Below, piece by piece: positions 1 to 11,144 of a DNA stretch of 64,000 bases. The translations under genes and the position numbers were made by a program. Source of the DNA: Phanerochaete sordida (Eukaryota; Basidiomycota; Agaricomycetes; Polyporales; Phanerochaetaceae); assembly GCA_019973155.2 (NCBI GenBank), contig BPQB01000012.1, positions 434,001 to 498,000 of the forward strand, in the 5' to 3' direction. The stretch's first letter is position 1; every line of letters starts with the position of its first letter. Below the pieces are notes generated by a model, which saw only the letters and a program-made list of their open reading frames with translations, was not told the DNA's origin and ran no database searches.

Positions 1-2019
1 CCTTTTGTGACCATGAGCACACAGGAACCGTGGCTTGCTTATCGCGCAGCTAAAGGAGAAAAAACACACTGTCCAAATGCTGACGCAGATGCTCAAGCAG
101 ATGGAGCACGCCGCCTTCGCCCCTACAACATCGCCTGAGTGGAGCGGTCCGGCATCTGTTGAAGAGGCCATGGCATATTATTCGGGTTCCGTCGGCCTGG
201 TTTCCCTCGGAGGACGCAAACGCGTCAGGAGCGCAGAATACGATGCTACGGCGTTTGGCCCTACGGCAAATTTGGGTTTGGGTAGCTTCAACAATACTTT
301 GCACAGGAACGACGGCAATTATGGTGTTGAGATTAAACATGAAGAAGACGAGGGCGCTCTAGCCCTTTCCGAGTCGCCCGCTGGTATGTGCGGCTGTCTA
401 AAGTTGCGTCGTCGCCTCATTTCTTACGCTATACCCAGACAAAGTATCGGAAGCCCCGGACGTGGCTGGTGCACTCACCATTCTCCGCGCGGGTATAGTT
501 GACATTAAAGAGGCCAGAATGCTTATCCAAATGTGCGTTCAGTACTCTCGGACGCTTCGGAGGTTAATCAGCTCTTACTTCCTTAGATATTTTGACCACA
601 TGAACGCGTCCACGGGCCTCCTTGATCCCGCCATCTACACACCTGGATATCTTGTGAACCAGAGTCCCTTCCTGTGCGCCGTCAGTGAGTAGCGCAAGCA
701 TGTTTCACTCTGCGCATCACGCTCAATCGACCAGTCTCCGGTATTGCTGCGCGATTCTACTCGGCAAAGCCAGGCCTCTATCGCCGAGCGATGGAGCACG
801 CAAAAGCAGCAGCTGGTACCGCGCTCGTCGACGGCCCGACGAACGTGGACGCCGTGCACGCATACATCTTGCTCGCGCTGTACCCCGAGCCATGCTCGTC
901 TAATGAAGACGACCGCAGCTGGATCTATCTGGGCGTCGCTATCCAGTACGTCCGCACGGCGCTTTCCCATACTCTCCAGCTGACAATTCCGACAGGATGA
1001 CGGTACAGCTCGGCCTGCACCGTCCAGCATCGACGGAACCGCGCGACGAAGCGCACGCGCGTGCGATGCTCAACGGCACCCGCGCGTGGCTACATTGCTT
1101 CGTCCTCGACCGGAACATGGGCCCGCTATACGGGAAGGAGAGTATGATCAACAATGCGGACCTGGCCGCGCGTCGCTCGGTCGAGTGGGCGAAGAGCTCG
1201 CCGTTCAACATGTTTTTGTCCGATGCACACCTCGCGTTCGACGCTCAGCAGCACGTCATAGTCAGACGGTTCAACGAGACGATCAACGGCAGCCGCGACA
1301 GCCCCATGAAGGCCCACGAGGACCTCGATATTCTGGGACTCGCGGTCAAGGCGGACGGCGAGCTCGTCGAGCTGAAGGACGCGTGGTTTGTGCGAATGCG
1401 CGAGCACACGGACGCGGAGGACGTCCAATCTGCACTCCGGGGCAGCCTACTCCGCCTCTCGCACAGTTACGCACGTATCACTGTCCTATCCTGGGGCTTC
1501 CAACATGCGTTCGACCAGCGCAAAGATGGCGATTATTCTGATATACTAGGGAAGGTGCGCGCGAGTATCACAGGGTCTTGCACTCTGGCTGACATTTTCC
1601 AGAGTATCGCGGTCGCCATGGATGTCCTGACGACGCTCCTCGACGAGCTCGCCTTGCAAAACCAAAGTGCGTCCAACGCCGTCCGCAGATTCCCGCACAG
1701 CCACTGACAGCCTGCCGCAGTCGTCTTCCTACGGCACGCGCCCGAGACGCAAACCGCGCCCGCGGTCTTCACCTGCGCGTTCCTGCTCAAGCTCCTCCTG
1801 CCACAATACTCCGCATACATCGACGGAGCGCAGCGCGAGCAGATCCGCGCACGCGTGCAGCAGGTCGTCGGCCTCCTCAGCTCGCCCGACGTCGCGATCG
1901 ACGAGGAGCACAGCCCGAAGCGATACGCGCGCTGGCTCCAGGGGTTGCTCGACAAGACTATTTCCAAGGAGCGCGAACCCGTGCATACAAGAATAGAGTC
2001 TCAGACAGGACACTACTAG
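1..2019 (+). CDS. Zn2Cys6-type transcription factor, Fungal_trans region, copy A (5' partial)
   Basis: Nuclear DNA-binding regulator by family. The window opens inside an intron; I place coding exons at 50-383, 439-684, 735-945, 996-1666 and 1721-2019, all keeping one frame. The zinc cluster exon lies left of the window and is not seen. Visible are an acidic linker after residues ARSAEYD-like positions, then the conserved block reading STGLLDPAIYTPGYLV with SPFLCAV, typical of the start of the fungal-specific middle homology region, then a YILLALYPEP helix segment. It is paralogous exon by exon to the minus-strand gene at 39054-41282, which does show the zinc cluster. A 48-base stretch at 1555-1602 is free of stops and could be a retained segment or an intron of length 3n. 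Stop TAG at 2017-2019. Target genes unknown; the neighbouring HAD and FMO genes are candidates by position only. Confidence 0.82.
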
Positions 2020-2437
2020 AGCAGGGCAGAGTGTGGCGGTCGATGATGCATGTAGGGGTCGATGATGCATGTATTAACCGTGCGCGTAACACGGTGCTTT
2101 CGGTGTACGTGCACAGGTAGAGACACGGAACGACATAATATCCTGTGCGCAAATCTGAAAACGCTGCTGGCGTTTTCTGCGGTGAACATCGTGCGTAATG
2201 GTGGCATCCTATCGCTGTGAGCCGCTGTGACTATATTGCGTCATCCGAGCACAATAGACTGCAGGACGCTTTGTTAGGCAGAACCTTGACAGACTGCGGA
2301 ACGTGGCTCCCAAAAGCGCTGGCACGCGCTTTGTCTGTGGCCGAGGTGATTCCTGAGGCAGTGCATCCTGTACGGGGTACGTAGATAGAGCCTACTGAAG
2401 TTATACTCGTGCTACCACCATATTGTCCGTGCTACAC
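2020..2437. other. Intergenic segment shared with the right arm
   Basis: No gene seen. The stretch from about 2085 to 2360 matches, in reverse orientation, the stretch from about 38705 to 39005, which continues the inverted duplication beyond the transcription factor gene. Homology stops near 2360, where the right arm jumps directly to the tail of the NACHT gene. Two short near-identical copies of a GATGATGCATGTA stretch occur at 2042-2072. Confidence 0.6.
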
Positions 2438-3231
2438 TGCAGACAAGCCAGAATTTCCTAGCGCGGGAAATGTTCCTGACTAGGGGCCCGAATGGTAAAA
2501 TATCCGGACCATTTCCCGCGACATTTCTGGAGCGCTGAAAGGTAACGATTCGCGAGAATTTCGCCGGTATGTCCTGTAACCGGAAAGTCCGTGTTTGCGA
2601 GGCCGGGAAATGGCTAGGAAACGGTCTGGAAACAGTCTAGAAAGGAAACATTGTAGCGTACTGGAAATTGCAATGAAATTCATGCTTTTCCGGTCCATTT
2701 TGGGTACATTTCTGGGTGCCGGAAACACATCATATCGACAGCGCGGAAACATCGTGTACACCGAGACAGGAAACTCTCTGATAAGATCAAATTTCATGCC
2801 TCGTGAAAGCCTTCAAGTGCCGAAATGTAATATTTCAATCAAGTTTCCGGAGGGTTTCAGTTTCACGGGGCGTGAAATTTAATCTTATCCGAGAGTTTCC
2901 TGTCTCGGTGTACACGATGTTTCCGCGCTGTCGATATGATGTGTTTCCGGCACCCAGAAATGTACCCAAAATGGACCGGAAAAGCATGAATTTCATTGCA
3001 ATTTCCAGTACGCTACAATGTTTCCTTTCTAGACTGTTTCCAGACCGTTTCCTAGCCATTTCCCGGCCTCGCAAACACGGACTTTCCGGTTACAGGACAT
3101 ACCGGCGAAATTCTCGCGAATCGTTACCTTTCAGCGCTCCAGAAATGTCGCGGGAAATGGTCCGGATATTTTACCATTCGGGCCCCTAGTCAGGAACATT
3201 TCCCGCGCTAGGAAATTCTGGCTTGTCTGCA
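2438..3231. mobile_element. 794 bp foldback element with 9 bp target duplication (MULE-like, non-autonomous)
   Basis: The two halves are reverse complements over about 370 bases each (roughly 2438-2808 and 2861-3231), with a short unpaired centre. Ends are TGCAGACAAGCC inward. The 9 bp sequence GTGCTACAC flanks it directly at 2429-2437 and 3232-3240, a target site duplication size known for Mutator-like elements. Each arm carries about ten RGGAAAY-like words spaced 20-30 bases, resembling subterminal transposase-binding repeats. The arms differ at only a few positions near the centre, so the insertion looks young. The ORFs inside are mirror translations of the arms and do not look like genes. 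It must depend on a transposase elsewhere. The superfamily call rests on duplication length alone and is tentative. Confidence 0.9.
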
Positions 3232-3256
3232 GTGCTACACGAGATTTGCAGCCAAT

Positions 3257-5923
3257 ATGTTTCTCAGTCCACAGCACGATGCGGCCGCCGACGTCGCATT
3301 AGGCATCGCAGGCCCAGTCCTCGATGTTCTCGAAACCGGGCTCGAACTCGTGCCAGTCCCTGGACTTGGACTTGTACCCAAGTCCTTGTCAGCCATTTTG
3401 GACGTTGTAAAGGTACGTCAGCTGCTTTACCAAAATTTACACGCGTATTGAACATATCTCTATCTCCCCGCCAGCGCGTCCGGGCAAATTCAAGGACGCG
3501 CCAAGATCTGGAGACCGAGGTCGGAAGGCTGTGTACACTGCTTGGGAAACTCTCTGCGGACGCAAATATTTCTATCGCTGCCTATGGTGGACGACAGACT
3601 GGAGTATCTGGGAGAGGAATGCTAGGCCAGTTTGCGCACTCCCACGAGCTTCAGAATGCGATGGACGAGTTGTTGCAGTACGCTTGCTCATCCAGCGCTG
3701 CGAAATGTTCTCAAATCTGGTTAGATGCATTGAAAGCCTTGGTAACCGTACGGCTGAGCTCAGCGGCGGACGAGGCTTCGTTGGACTTGTCATCAGCCTG
3801 GTTTATGCGCAGCATAATCAGGAGATTTTGGACGACATAAAAGGCACATTGAAGAAGGCCATCGAGGACTTCAAGGTATGTTTTACTCTGCCTGTAGTGA
3901 TACATTTCAACCGACACGTTCGCAGATCAAAGCACACGCAGCTGTGGACAGAGGCTTGCAGGAGATTAAGCTCTACTGCATTCTGAGCAACATGGATCAT
4001 GCTGATGCAGGCTACCGCTCCGTCCACGTGGAGAAGAGCAGGCTTATGGAAAGCACGCGGGAGACCATTCTACGCGATCTTATGTCCCGATTCCAAGACG
4101 CTGATCCTGCGGCAAAGCGCCTGATTCTTCTGACTGCGGGCGCAGGCATGGGGAAGTCGTCAATTGCTTATCGCCTTTGTGTTCTACTCGATCGGTCCAG
4201 CGCCGCTGAGTCGAACCGCACTTCGCCATGCCTCGGCGCGTCCTTCTTCTTCGACCGTCGTCAGCCGGATCTCTCATCCGACCGCAAGCTCTTCCCCACC
4301 ATCGCTCGACAACTTGCCCAACACCAGCCAGCACTTCTTCCATACATGCTCGAGGCGTTTGAGGAGTTTTTCCTCGACGGCAAGTCCCAGTTACCGGCGT
4401 TCGCCTTCAACGGGACTCTCCTCCGCAAGCCGTTGGAACGTGCGAAGTCTCTTTCTCTTTCCCCGGTCGTCATCGTCGTCGATGGCCTCGATGAGTGCGT
4501 CGACCAGCGGAGTCTATGCGAGGTCTTGGAGCATTTGATTTCCCTGGTTCGTGCGGTGCCTTGGCTGTATATCTTTGCTGCCTCAAGGCCAGAAGTCCGA
4601 TGTGGTGCACCGTCGCGATCTGGATGACCATGATCTTCGCACGGAGGGTGAGGAGGACGTGCAGAGATATCTCACCGTGACAGTTCCAGAGTTACCCGCA
4701 TACAGGAAATACATCCAGAAGCATCCTCGCCTTATGGAGCTTCTACTCCAGCGCGCCGGAAGCCTCTTCATCTACGCTCGAATTGTCATCAATGTATTTT
4801 CATCGACTGCATACTACAACGACCCCGAAGAGGCTTTCAGGCTCGTCCTTACACCGAATGGACCGGGCCGATCTGAGCTCGATGCTCTGTACCTTCAGAT
4901 TCTCCGCTCTGCCTTTAGTCCCGAGGATCTACAGGCGTCCCCGCTGCACCACATCCGTCTGCAATCCTTCCTGACGATCATCTGCTGCGCACGGAGACAA
5001 ATGCCGCCCGCCGCCATGGCCCTGCTCGTCAACGACGTAGCTCAAACCGCATTCATCCGCACTCGCACGGCTGTGGTGCCCCACGACATGTGCACGCTGT
5101 CACTCGAAAGCGTCCTCGACATCGCAGCGCGTCTGGGCTCTGTCCTCCTCATCAACACGTCCGGCCATCTCACACCAATGCACGTCACCTTCTCCGAGTT
5201 TCTGGTCCACCCCACGCGCTGCCCGGACGCGTGCTACCGCATCGACGCCGGCGCAGCACACGCGGGCCTCGCCGCCGCCTGCATCGCGGCGCTCTCGCTG
5301 CAGACAACGCTCGATGTCCTTGCCGGCTTCCAGAGCGGCGACTTGGGACTACGACACTACGGGCACTACGTGGCTTCGATGTGCGAGTACCATATCGAAC
5401 GGGCCATGATATATGACGAGACGCTGGCAGCACAACTGGCTAGCGCACTCGCGCGGGGCTGTATGCTCTTCCGGCGGAGGCTGATCATGCACGTCCAGCA
5501 CACTGAGGAGGGTGGGAAGGGACTGCTCTGGTCGGGGGTTGCCAATGGTCATGTACGTGCACGGTCTCAGATTTGACACTGCTAGACATTTAACGCTGGC
5601 CGATTACCCAGACGGGCGACAAGGACCACACCGACACGGCAATCAGGGTGTGTCCGGAGACATACAGGGAAGCTGATGCGTATTCAAAGACCTACCTCCG
5701 AGCTATGCTCGAGAAAGCTCCAAGCAATGGTTCAGGATTCACTTGGAACTTTGCCGAAGATAGGTCCTACATCGGCGGACCTCCATTACCGCATCAATGG
5801 CAGAACGTCTACGACCGTGTACGGGAGACGATTGACCAGGACGTCATGACCAGGGAGCTATGGTACAATACTCGTACTGTGTTTAAGCACTCGCGGCTGA
5901 CCAGCATGCGGCGGAGGAGGTGA
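3257..5923 (+). pseudogene. NACHT-domain STAND NTPase, copy A, broken by a frame change
   Basis: Cytoplasmic signalling NTPase by family, of the fungal NLR-like kind. Exons: 3257-3412, 3475-3677, 3725-3875, 3926 to about 4600, about 4600-5552, 5612-5923. The N-terminal segment (ALGIAGPVLDVLE) and a helical region precede a P-loop GAGMGKS and a Walker B VIVVDGLDEC. After the conserved SRPEVR (near 4600) the frame shifts: compared with copy C (45687-48323) about 30 bases corresponding to ILEALRSSEK are missing, and the protein resumes in another frame at VVHRRDLDDHD. A cryptic GT-AG intron of about 52 bases (from near 4594) could bypass the break, but the bypassed stretch still resembles coding sequence of copy C. 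The ATG lies only 16 bases after the foldback element's target duplication, so its promoter is probably disrupted. I treat it as a pseudogene. Confidence 0.8.
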
Positions 5924-6610
5924 GGTGAGCCGCTTGGACTATCGTCCTGCTAGCTGCTACTTATCAGGGATTACGGTGCACAAGGATTTGGGCAGAGACG
6001 AAGGTAGGACCACGACCATGTCATTCATAAATTCAGAGTACGATATCAACTGAGGACTGGGGAGTCGAGCAAGCGGCGTACGACAGCAACGGTCTGTGAC
6101 TCCGCGCGACTGGAATATTGGACAGTCCTCGCTGAGAGGAAAGAGGTGAACGTCGCCGGGGCGCGCTGGCGTACGCTCTCAAAGTAAAATAACGGCAGGT
6201 CTGGCATGAATGGCGTGGTGGCCATCGGTCGCTAGAGGCGAAACGCAGGGATGAAAAGCCGGTCAGGGTCCAGGCCCGTGGTTACGGGGGAGTCCTGCAG
6301 GGGCTGTGACGGGCGGGGATGCGCATTATGTAGGTGCGGGCCAGAGGGCGTTCGCGTCGGCGATTCCGATGGCTGGTGACCGAGCGTCGTGCTTCACGAT
6401 TCCTGGTGTAGTCTCGGTGATCGGTGGTCGACGCGGTCACGGCCTTAGTCGCGGCGCCCTCGCGGACATTCACCTATCTGCCGCAATGAGTAGGCTTGCA
6501 GCGGCAGAGATTCCTTCGGAGCAGAATGGAGCAATTTCCTGCGAATGAATGTCGAGGTGCGCGATGTATTACACGAACATCGACAGGGAACAAGACATTA
6601 GCTACATACC
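5924..6610. other. Intergenic region, inverted-duplicate flank of the HAD gene
   Basis: No gene seen. From about 6130 to the HAD stop the sequence matches, reversed, about 37330-37745 in the right arm, with many substitutions and a few small indels. About 5930-6130 has no clear partner; the right arm has roughly 700 unrelated bases instead. Confidence 0.55.
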
Positions 6611-7637
6611 CTACGCCTTCACCTCCCCCACGACCCTCGCCAACTCCTCAAACGAGCCCACAAGCACATCCACCTCCCCACCACTCGCCTTATCCCGCAC
6701 ATCATGCCGCTTCAGCTCGTCGCGCATATCAATATCCTCCGTCGCGCGCGGGACGTACACGGTCGTGTATCCGAGCGCCGCCGCCGCGCGGAGGTCGTAG
6801 ATGTGCGCGGCGACGAGCGCGACTTTGTGCGGCGTGTGCGCGAGCGAGAGGTGTGTCAGGGCGGAGGTGTAGACTTGCGGGTTTCTGTTGGTGGGGTTAG
6901 GTGAGTGGGAGGGGCGGAGGGAGGGAGGCGTACGGCTTGTAGGAGCCGAGGAGCTCGCCGGAGAAGACGACGTCCCAGAGGAGGTCGGCGTGCTTCGCCT
7001 GGAACGATAATCAGTAAAGTCTAGGAGAAGAGGTAGAACACGTACCATGTCGACGAGCAGCCGCACGTTCCCGTTCGACAGCGTGCCGATGATGGCGTGC
7101 TTCTTGAGGGCATACAGCCCGGGCGTCGTGTCGGGCCAGCCTAGCCCATGACACTTCTGTTAGCTCGTCTCACATGCAGCGGGATGGAGACACACCTTTG
7201 AGCCTATGCCACACCAGGTTGACCTCTCTGCGCTTCTCCTCGCCCCACATCCTCCCGAGGGCCTCCCATTCCGGCTTCGCGAGCATGCCGTCGAGGATCT
7301 GGCGGTGCAGCGCGTCTATGTTGCGTGGACCTTCGCCACCTTCAGCAATGCGCTTCCTAGATGACACTTTCAGATACGGCACACCCGTTAGTCAGGCTGG
7401 ACGTGCGTGTTCACGATGTAGCCCCGCCTCCACTCCTGCGCAAATGCGATCCAGTCGACTGCAGGTCGCCGACGAGTGAGCCAAGCGAAGAGGCATATGC
7501 GAGCGGGGGCGCTCACGCTCGAGGATCCCGTCGTAATGCTTGCTCTGCAGCTCATGCGCGACGCTGTTCTGCCAGTCGACGACGGTGCCGAAGACATCGA
7601 AGAGGAAGACCTCGACGTCGGCGAGCGGGTGGGTCAT
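6611..7637 (-). CDS. Type II haloacid dehalogenase-like hydrolase (HAD superfamily)
   Basis: Hydrolyses 2-haloalkanoic acids or related substrates by family; substrate here unknown. Six exons on the minus strand: 7637-7517, 7458-7407, 7356-7196, 7140-7046, 6998-6934 and 6884-6611, giving 255 residues, close to the usual family length. Motif I is LFDVFGTVVDW near the N-terminus with nucleophile Asp14. Motif II is TLSNGNVRLL, and the C-terminal AAHIYDLRAAAALG block with VYVPR corresponds to the last HAD motif. Intron 2 must start with GC (7406-7405) to keep the frame; the duplicated pseudogene at 36612-37330 has GT there. No signal peptide, so cytosolic. A 13 bp palindrome sits about 210 bases upstream at 7846-7858. 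Confidence 0.88.
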
Positions 7638-7845
7638 GTCTTCAGTAGCGATTTCACCTTGAGATCTTGAAATGGTGCAGGTCGAGGTCAGAGCCAAGGT
7701 CAGGGCAGCGGTCGTGGGCGCGGGTGCGAGCGTGGGCGTGAGGACGGCGGAGGTGGTGGTGGGAGCGACATGGCCGTGTGCCGAAACGTCATCCGGGCGC
7801 GTGATTACCCCGCCAGATCGCAATCGGCGGCATGCGCCACGACGT

Positions 7846-7858
7846 TGATGGCGCATCA
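7846..7858. promoter_or_regulatory. 13 bp palindromic motif TGATGGCGCATCA upstream of the HAD gene
   Basis: Inverted half-sites TGATG / CATCA around GGC. It lies about 210 bases upstream of the HAD start codon, next to a CCATAAACG TATA-like sequence on the minus strand. Identical or near-identical sites occur at 11515, 11956, 36418, 51246 and 53859. A binding site for a dimeric regulator is inferred. Confidence 0.55.
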
Positions 7859-8009
7859 TTGCCGTTTATGGTTTCGGGCGGGCTCGGGCGTCCCGCGAAG
7901 GTTGACTCTCGTTGCGACCAAAATCATCCTCTTCGCGAGATTTGACAAGTTCCTCGGCAACCGCCTCGCATGTACATGCTTTGGACGCACTAAATAACCT
8001 CAGCAAAGC

Positions 8010-9255
8010 GACGTACCCTCGACACCCCAGGCCGTACGTCGTCCCGCTGCGCGTGCCAGGCGGCCGTTACTACCAGGCCGTCGCGCTCTCGGCGCATCTC
8101 GACATACTGCAGCGTTTGTAGAATTTGCCCTGAATGTTCTGCACCGCCAATTAGCCGAGACGGCCGGAGAAACTCAAGGCGGAGCGGCGCGGGGGAAACG
8201 AGGCGAGGGTTTCTGGAAAGGAACCAGATCTGCCGTCGTCGGCCAATCGTCGGCCTGCAGTGGGCAGGGGCATGCAGGTGTTGCACGTAGTGGACATCTC
8301 GGCGTGAGCTATTGTGTCGTTATAGGCAGTGCGCGCGTGGGTGACAACTGGCCGAATCGCTGCGACTCTGTGACGCATCCACGGCATGGCCCCGTCTGCC
8401 CGTGGCTGGGCAAATATTCACCCCTGAGATGCGTTCAGCTCTGCTGTAGACTGCAACCATCTGCCATGCCTATAGTATGCCCTCTTACATTACATCTACA
8501 TGTTGCTCCGCTCTGATAGATCCGCAGATTCTTGGCTGTGCGCCCAGCTTTCGCGTCAGCACACAGCGTACGTCACTCCGTGCTGATCTGCTCTCGCAAA
8601 TGATTTGACGGTCGTCGCAGCTCACGCAATGGCTCAAGTGCTAGCACTACGCTCTTGAGCTGATTAGTGAGGCCTGTCTGGCGTGATCGCGAGTGCTTCC
8701 TCCACAGGCGAGCACGTACTGGCCTTTCCACGACGCGAAAACACGACATTGCCTCTCACTCTGCCCTGCTACGGGCTTGATGCGCTCGCGCCTGTCTTCG
8801 TTCTGCATCAGCCCCCGGACGTTACCATGGCCTAGCACAGCTTGCCGTGCGACATGCCCGTTGACATAGGCCGCCTCGCGTCGCGATGGGCATCCCCGCC
8901 TCGCAGCCTCGTGCGTACGCAAGAGTCGCCACGCAGTGACACCGGCTCCACCGCCAGGAAGGGAACGCGAACGTGCGCCGCACAACGACACCGACCGCCT
9001 CGAGCAGACGCTGCCGTGCGAGCTGCACCCGCGTCTCCTGCCGAGATGCGTCGTGAGTCTCGTCAATGCTATGCGCGGACTGGTGGTGCACCTTTCAGCT
9101 CTGCCAGCGCAAGCGCAGCGGCTGACAGCGAGTCAGGGCCTCCTCAGCAGCTTGCATCGCGTCGACTACTGGATGGGCCACTGTCCGTATGACGCCGGAA
9201 TTCTTTGCCTCGTTGTCGAACGTGGCGGCGTGCGCGGGAGACGGCTGGCAGAATC
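8010..9255 (+). pseudogene. Decayed flavin monooxygenase, left-arm copy
   Basis: Short stretches match the intact FMO genes in order. About 8035-8120 reads VPGGRYYQAVALSAHLDILQ, aligned with the PDGVWRAFAVSTQLDGLKG segment of the gene at 25283. About 8300-8390 reads GVSYCVVIGSARVGDNW, aligned with the FAD-domain GVSHLIVEKNERVGDNW. About 8620-8660 aligns with the DWLEFY exon but has an in-frame stop. About 9160-9230 ends CLVVERGG, aligned with LFCERGGGYY. Multiple stops and frame changes prevent expression of a full protein. About 8470-8660 also matches the right-arm remnant (35760-35950) in reverse, so the two are products of the inverted duplication. Confidence 0.65.
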
Positions 9256-9439
9256 GCCACCATTCCCTGATCCTGTATGTTCGTATTCATGTATCGCCTA
9301 GTGGTTACCGTTGAAGACGGACTAACTTTTGTTGTGCGTTCAATAGTCTGCCATACCTACCGTAACACTTCTTGCGGCGTACCTTTAGCCCGCTCCACCT
9401 TGGTCTGTCTTCACATCTTCCATACGCAAAGGATCTTGC

Positions 9440-9600
9440 CTATGCTGATAGCTTGCCATGTCAGATCGTACCGCCAACTCGGCTCGTAACATGGCTCGAG
9501 TGCTACGCCGGCGCTCTTGAGCTCAACATATGGACCGCGTCAGCGGCGGTGAGCGCCGTCAAATCTCGCGCCAAGAGCTCAGCCTCATCTTTCCAGCCAC
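9440..9600 (+). pseudogene. Isolated flavin monooxygenase exon fragment
   Basis: About 9490-9570 encodes WLECYAGALELNIWTASAAV, closely matching DWLEFYVNALDLNVWTSTEAV of the intact FMO at 26257. An AG acceptor-like context precedes it. No FMO sequence is recognised on either side, and it is a second, separate copy from the remnant at 8620-8660. Confidence 0.6.
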
Positions 9601-9745
9601 TTACACTGGGTACTGGGCGCCTGAATGGTGCCTTCAGTGCCTTCGCCGTACTTATTCTCTCCTGTTGAGGTCTGCCTGAATCCCCAGCAATTTGCAATTC
9701 CTTCTTAAACGCTGTACTTGCTATCACCAGAGGTCGAGGACCACC

Positions 9746-11130
9746 ATGTCCAACGATCGCCTCCGTTTCGCTCTCTTCACCGCGCTCTTGTTGAGCCCTC
9801 CCTTGCAGACCCCGACCTTTGGAGCGCTGCTCAATGTAACCGTCGACGACCAGGGCACGGATCCGACGACAGGTGAAAGCATAGGCTATGAAGGGTCCTG
9901 GCAGGTCGAGCCTGGGTGCTTCGGCTGCCAAGCACGGCCAGACGGAAACCAGGCCTACGGCGGAACCTGGCACGACACGGAGTACGACGCCGACTACCCG
10001 TCCCAACATGCCTTGCGCAACGTCACGTTCACTTTTACTGGTATGTAGATTTCGTGCTGAATTTCCGATGACGTGGATGCAGGAACGGCAATCTATGCCT
10101 TCGGCATGATTGACGGGAGCACCGGCATCGATCTCGTATTCTATCTGGATGGAGAGGAAGCGGCGGGTTATACATACCCGCCTTCGGATGAATATGACTA
10201 CAAGTACAATCAGACGTACTTCCAGATGGAGGGGCTCACGAATACTTCGCATTCATGGAAGATGCAAAATGGACGGTGGATGGACCCTCAGTTGAGTATC
10301 GTTCTCTTTGACTATCTCGTCTACACAAGGTGGGCTCACGACTACTCGTCTTGGAAAGCACCTTACTCGTGTACCACAGGGACGACGGCACTGAGGAGGG
10401 CGAATTCCCCCGTCCATCGAGTCTGGTGACAACTTCATCGTTGTCTTCAAGTTCAACAGCACCATCATCCGTCAAATCCAGTTTCTCTTCTTCGTCATTG
10501 GCCAGTACCGCTTTATCCCTCCCATCATTATCCGCCACTTCAACCCTCTCATCTTCGTCGTTAAGCTATTCGCTTGTAGCACCCGCGAAGTCGTCAACTA
10601 CGCGTGAATCCGCTGCAGCGTACAATCATCCAAGGCTTTCGCGCACGACACGAGCTGTTGTGATCACCATCACGACCACCGTCCCAGCTGTCGCCCTCGC
10701 GCTTTTCGTGCTCCGGAGGCGCCGCACACGCAAAAGACTTCGTGGCGCAAACCTGAATGCTACACCCAGACGCAGATACAGTCCCGCGTCGTTCTCCTGG
10801 GGCGGGTGCGGCTTACTCCAAGGCGTGTGCTGCGTCGCGACACCACCGATAACCCCATACATGCTCGCCGCCCCGACGTACGATCCCATGTCTCCTACCC
10901 CAACAATAAATCCGATCGCAGCCACGTCGATGCCCCGGCACTCTGAGAACGCCCAGTCCGCCACTATGCCTGTCTCGTCTCCACCCGGCGTGCAGCAGCG
11001 CGCTGGAGGCGCGGCACGCGGGAGTACACGTGATATGGCATCGGACGTCGTGAGTGTGCGGGGGTATGGAAACAGCATTTCTGGAGAGACAGCGCCGCCG
11101 ATGTACCAGAGTGAAGCAGATGTACTGTAG
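9746..11130 (+). CDS. Secreted-domain single-pass membrane protein, family member 1 (basidiomycete family of unknown function)
   Basis: Role not known. Three exons, 9746-10040, 10083-10329 and 10380-11130, give about 430 residues. A signal peptide (residues 1 to about 27) is followed by an extracellular domain with the family signature LNVTVDDQ, a CFGCQARPD cysteine pair and a GGTWHDT block, then NVTFTFTG. Exon 2 carries AIYAFG and ends LFDYLVYT. A Ser/Thr-rich stalk follows, then a membrane helix (VVITITTTVPAVALALFVL), a basic stop-transfer RRRRTRKR, and a cytoplasmic tail ending in a PPMYQSEADVL motif. Same intron layout as the genes at 27915-31589 and 32549-33771. The stalk and tail suggest a cell-surface protein exposed to the wall; a sensing role is only a guess. 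Confidence 0.85.
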
Positions 11131-11144
11131 ATGTGTCACGCGCA

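Noticed and set aside
2480..3189. Pairs of similar ORFs on both strands
   Set aside because: They are mirror readings of the foldback arms, not genes.
9285..9350. tRNA-like D-arm sequence CCTAGTGGTTA followed by a GTTCAATA
   Set aside because: No acceptor stem or anticodon arm could be paired.
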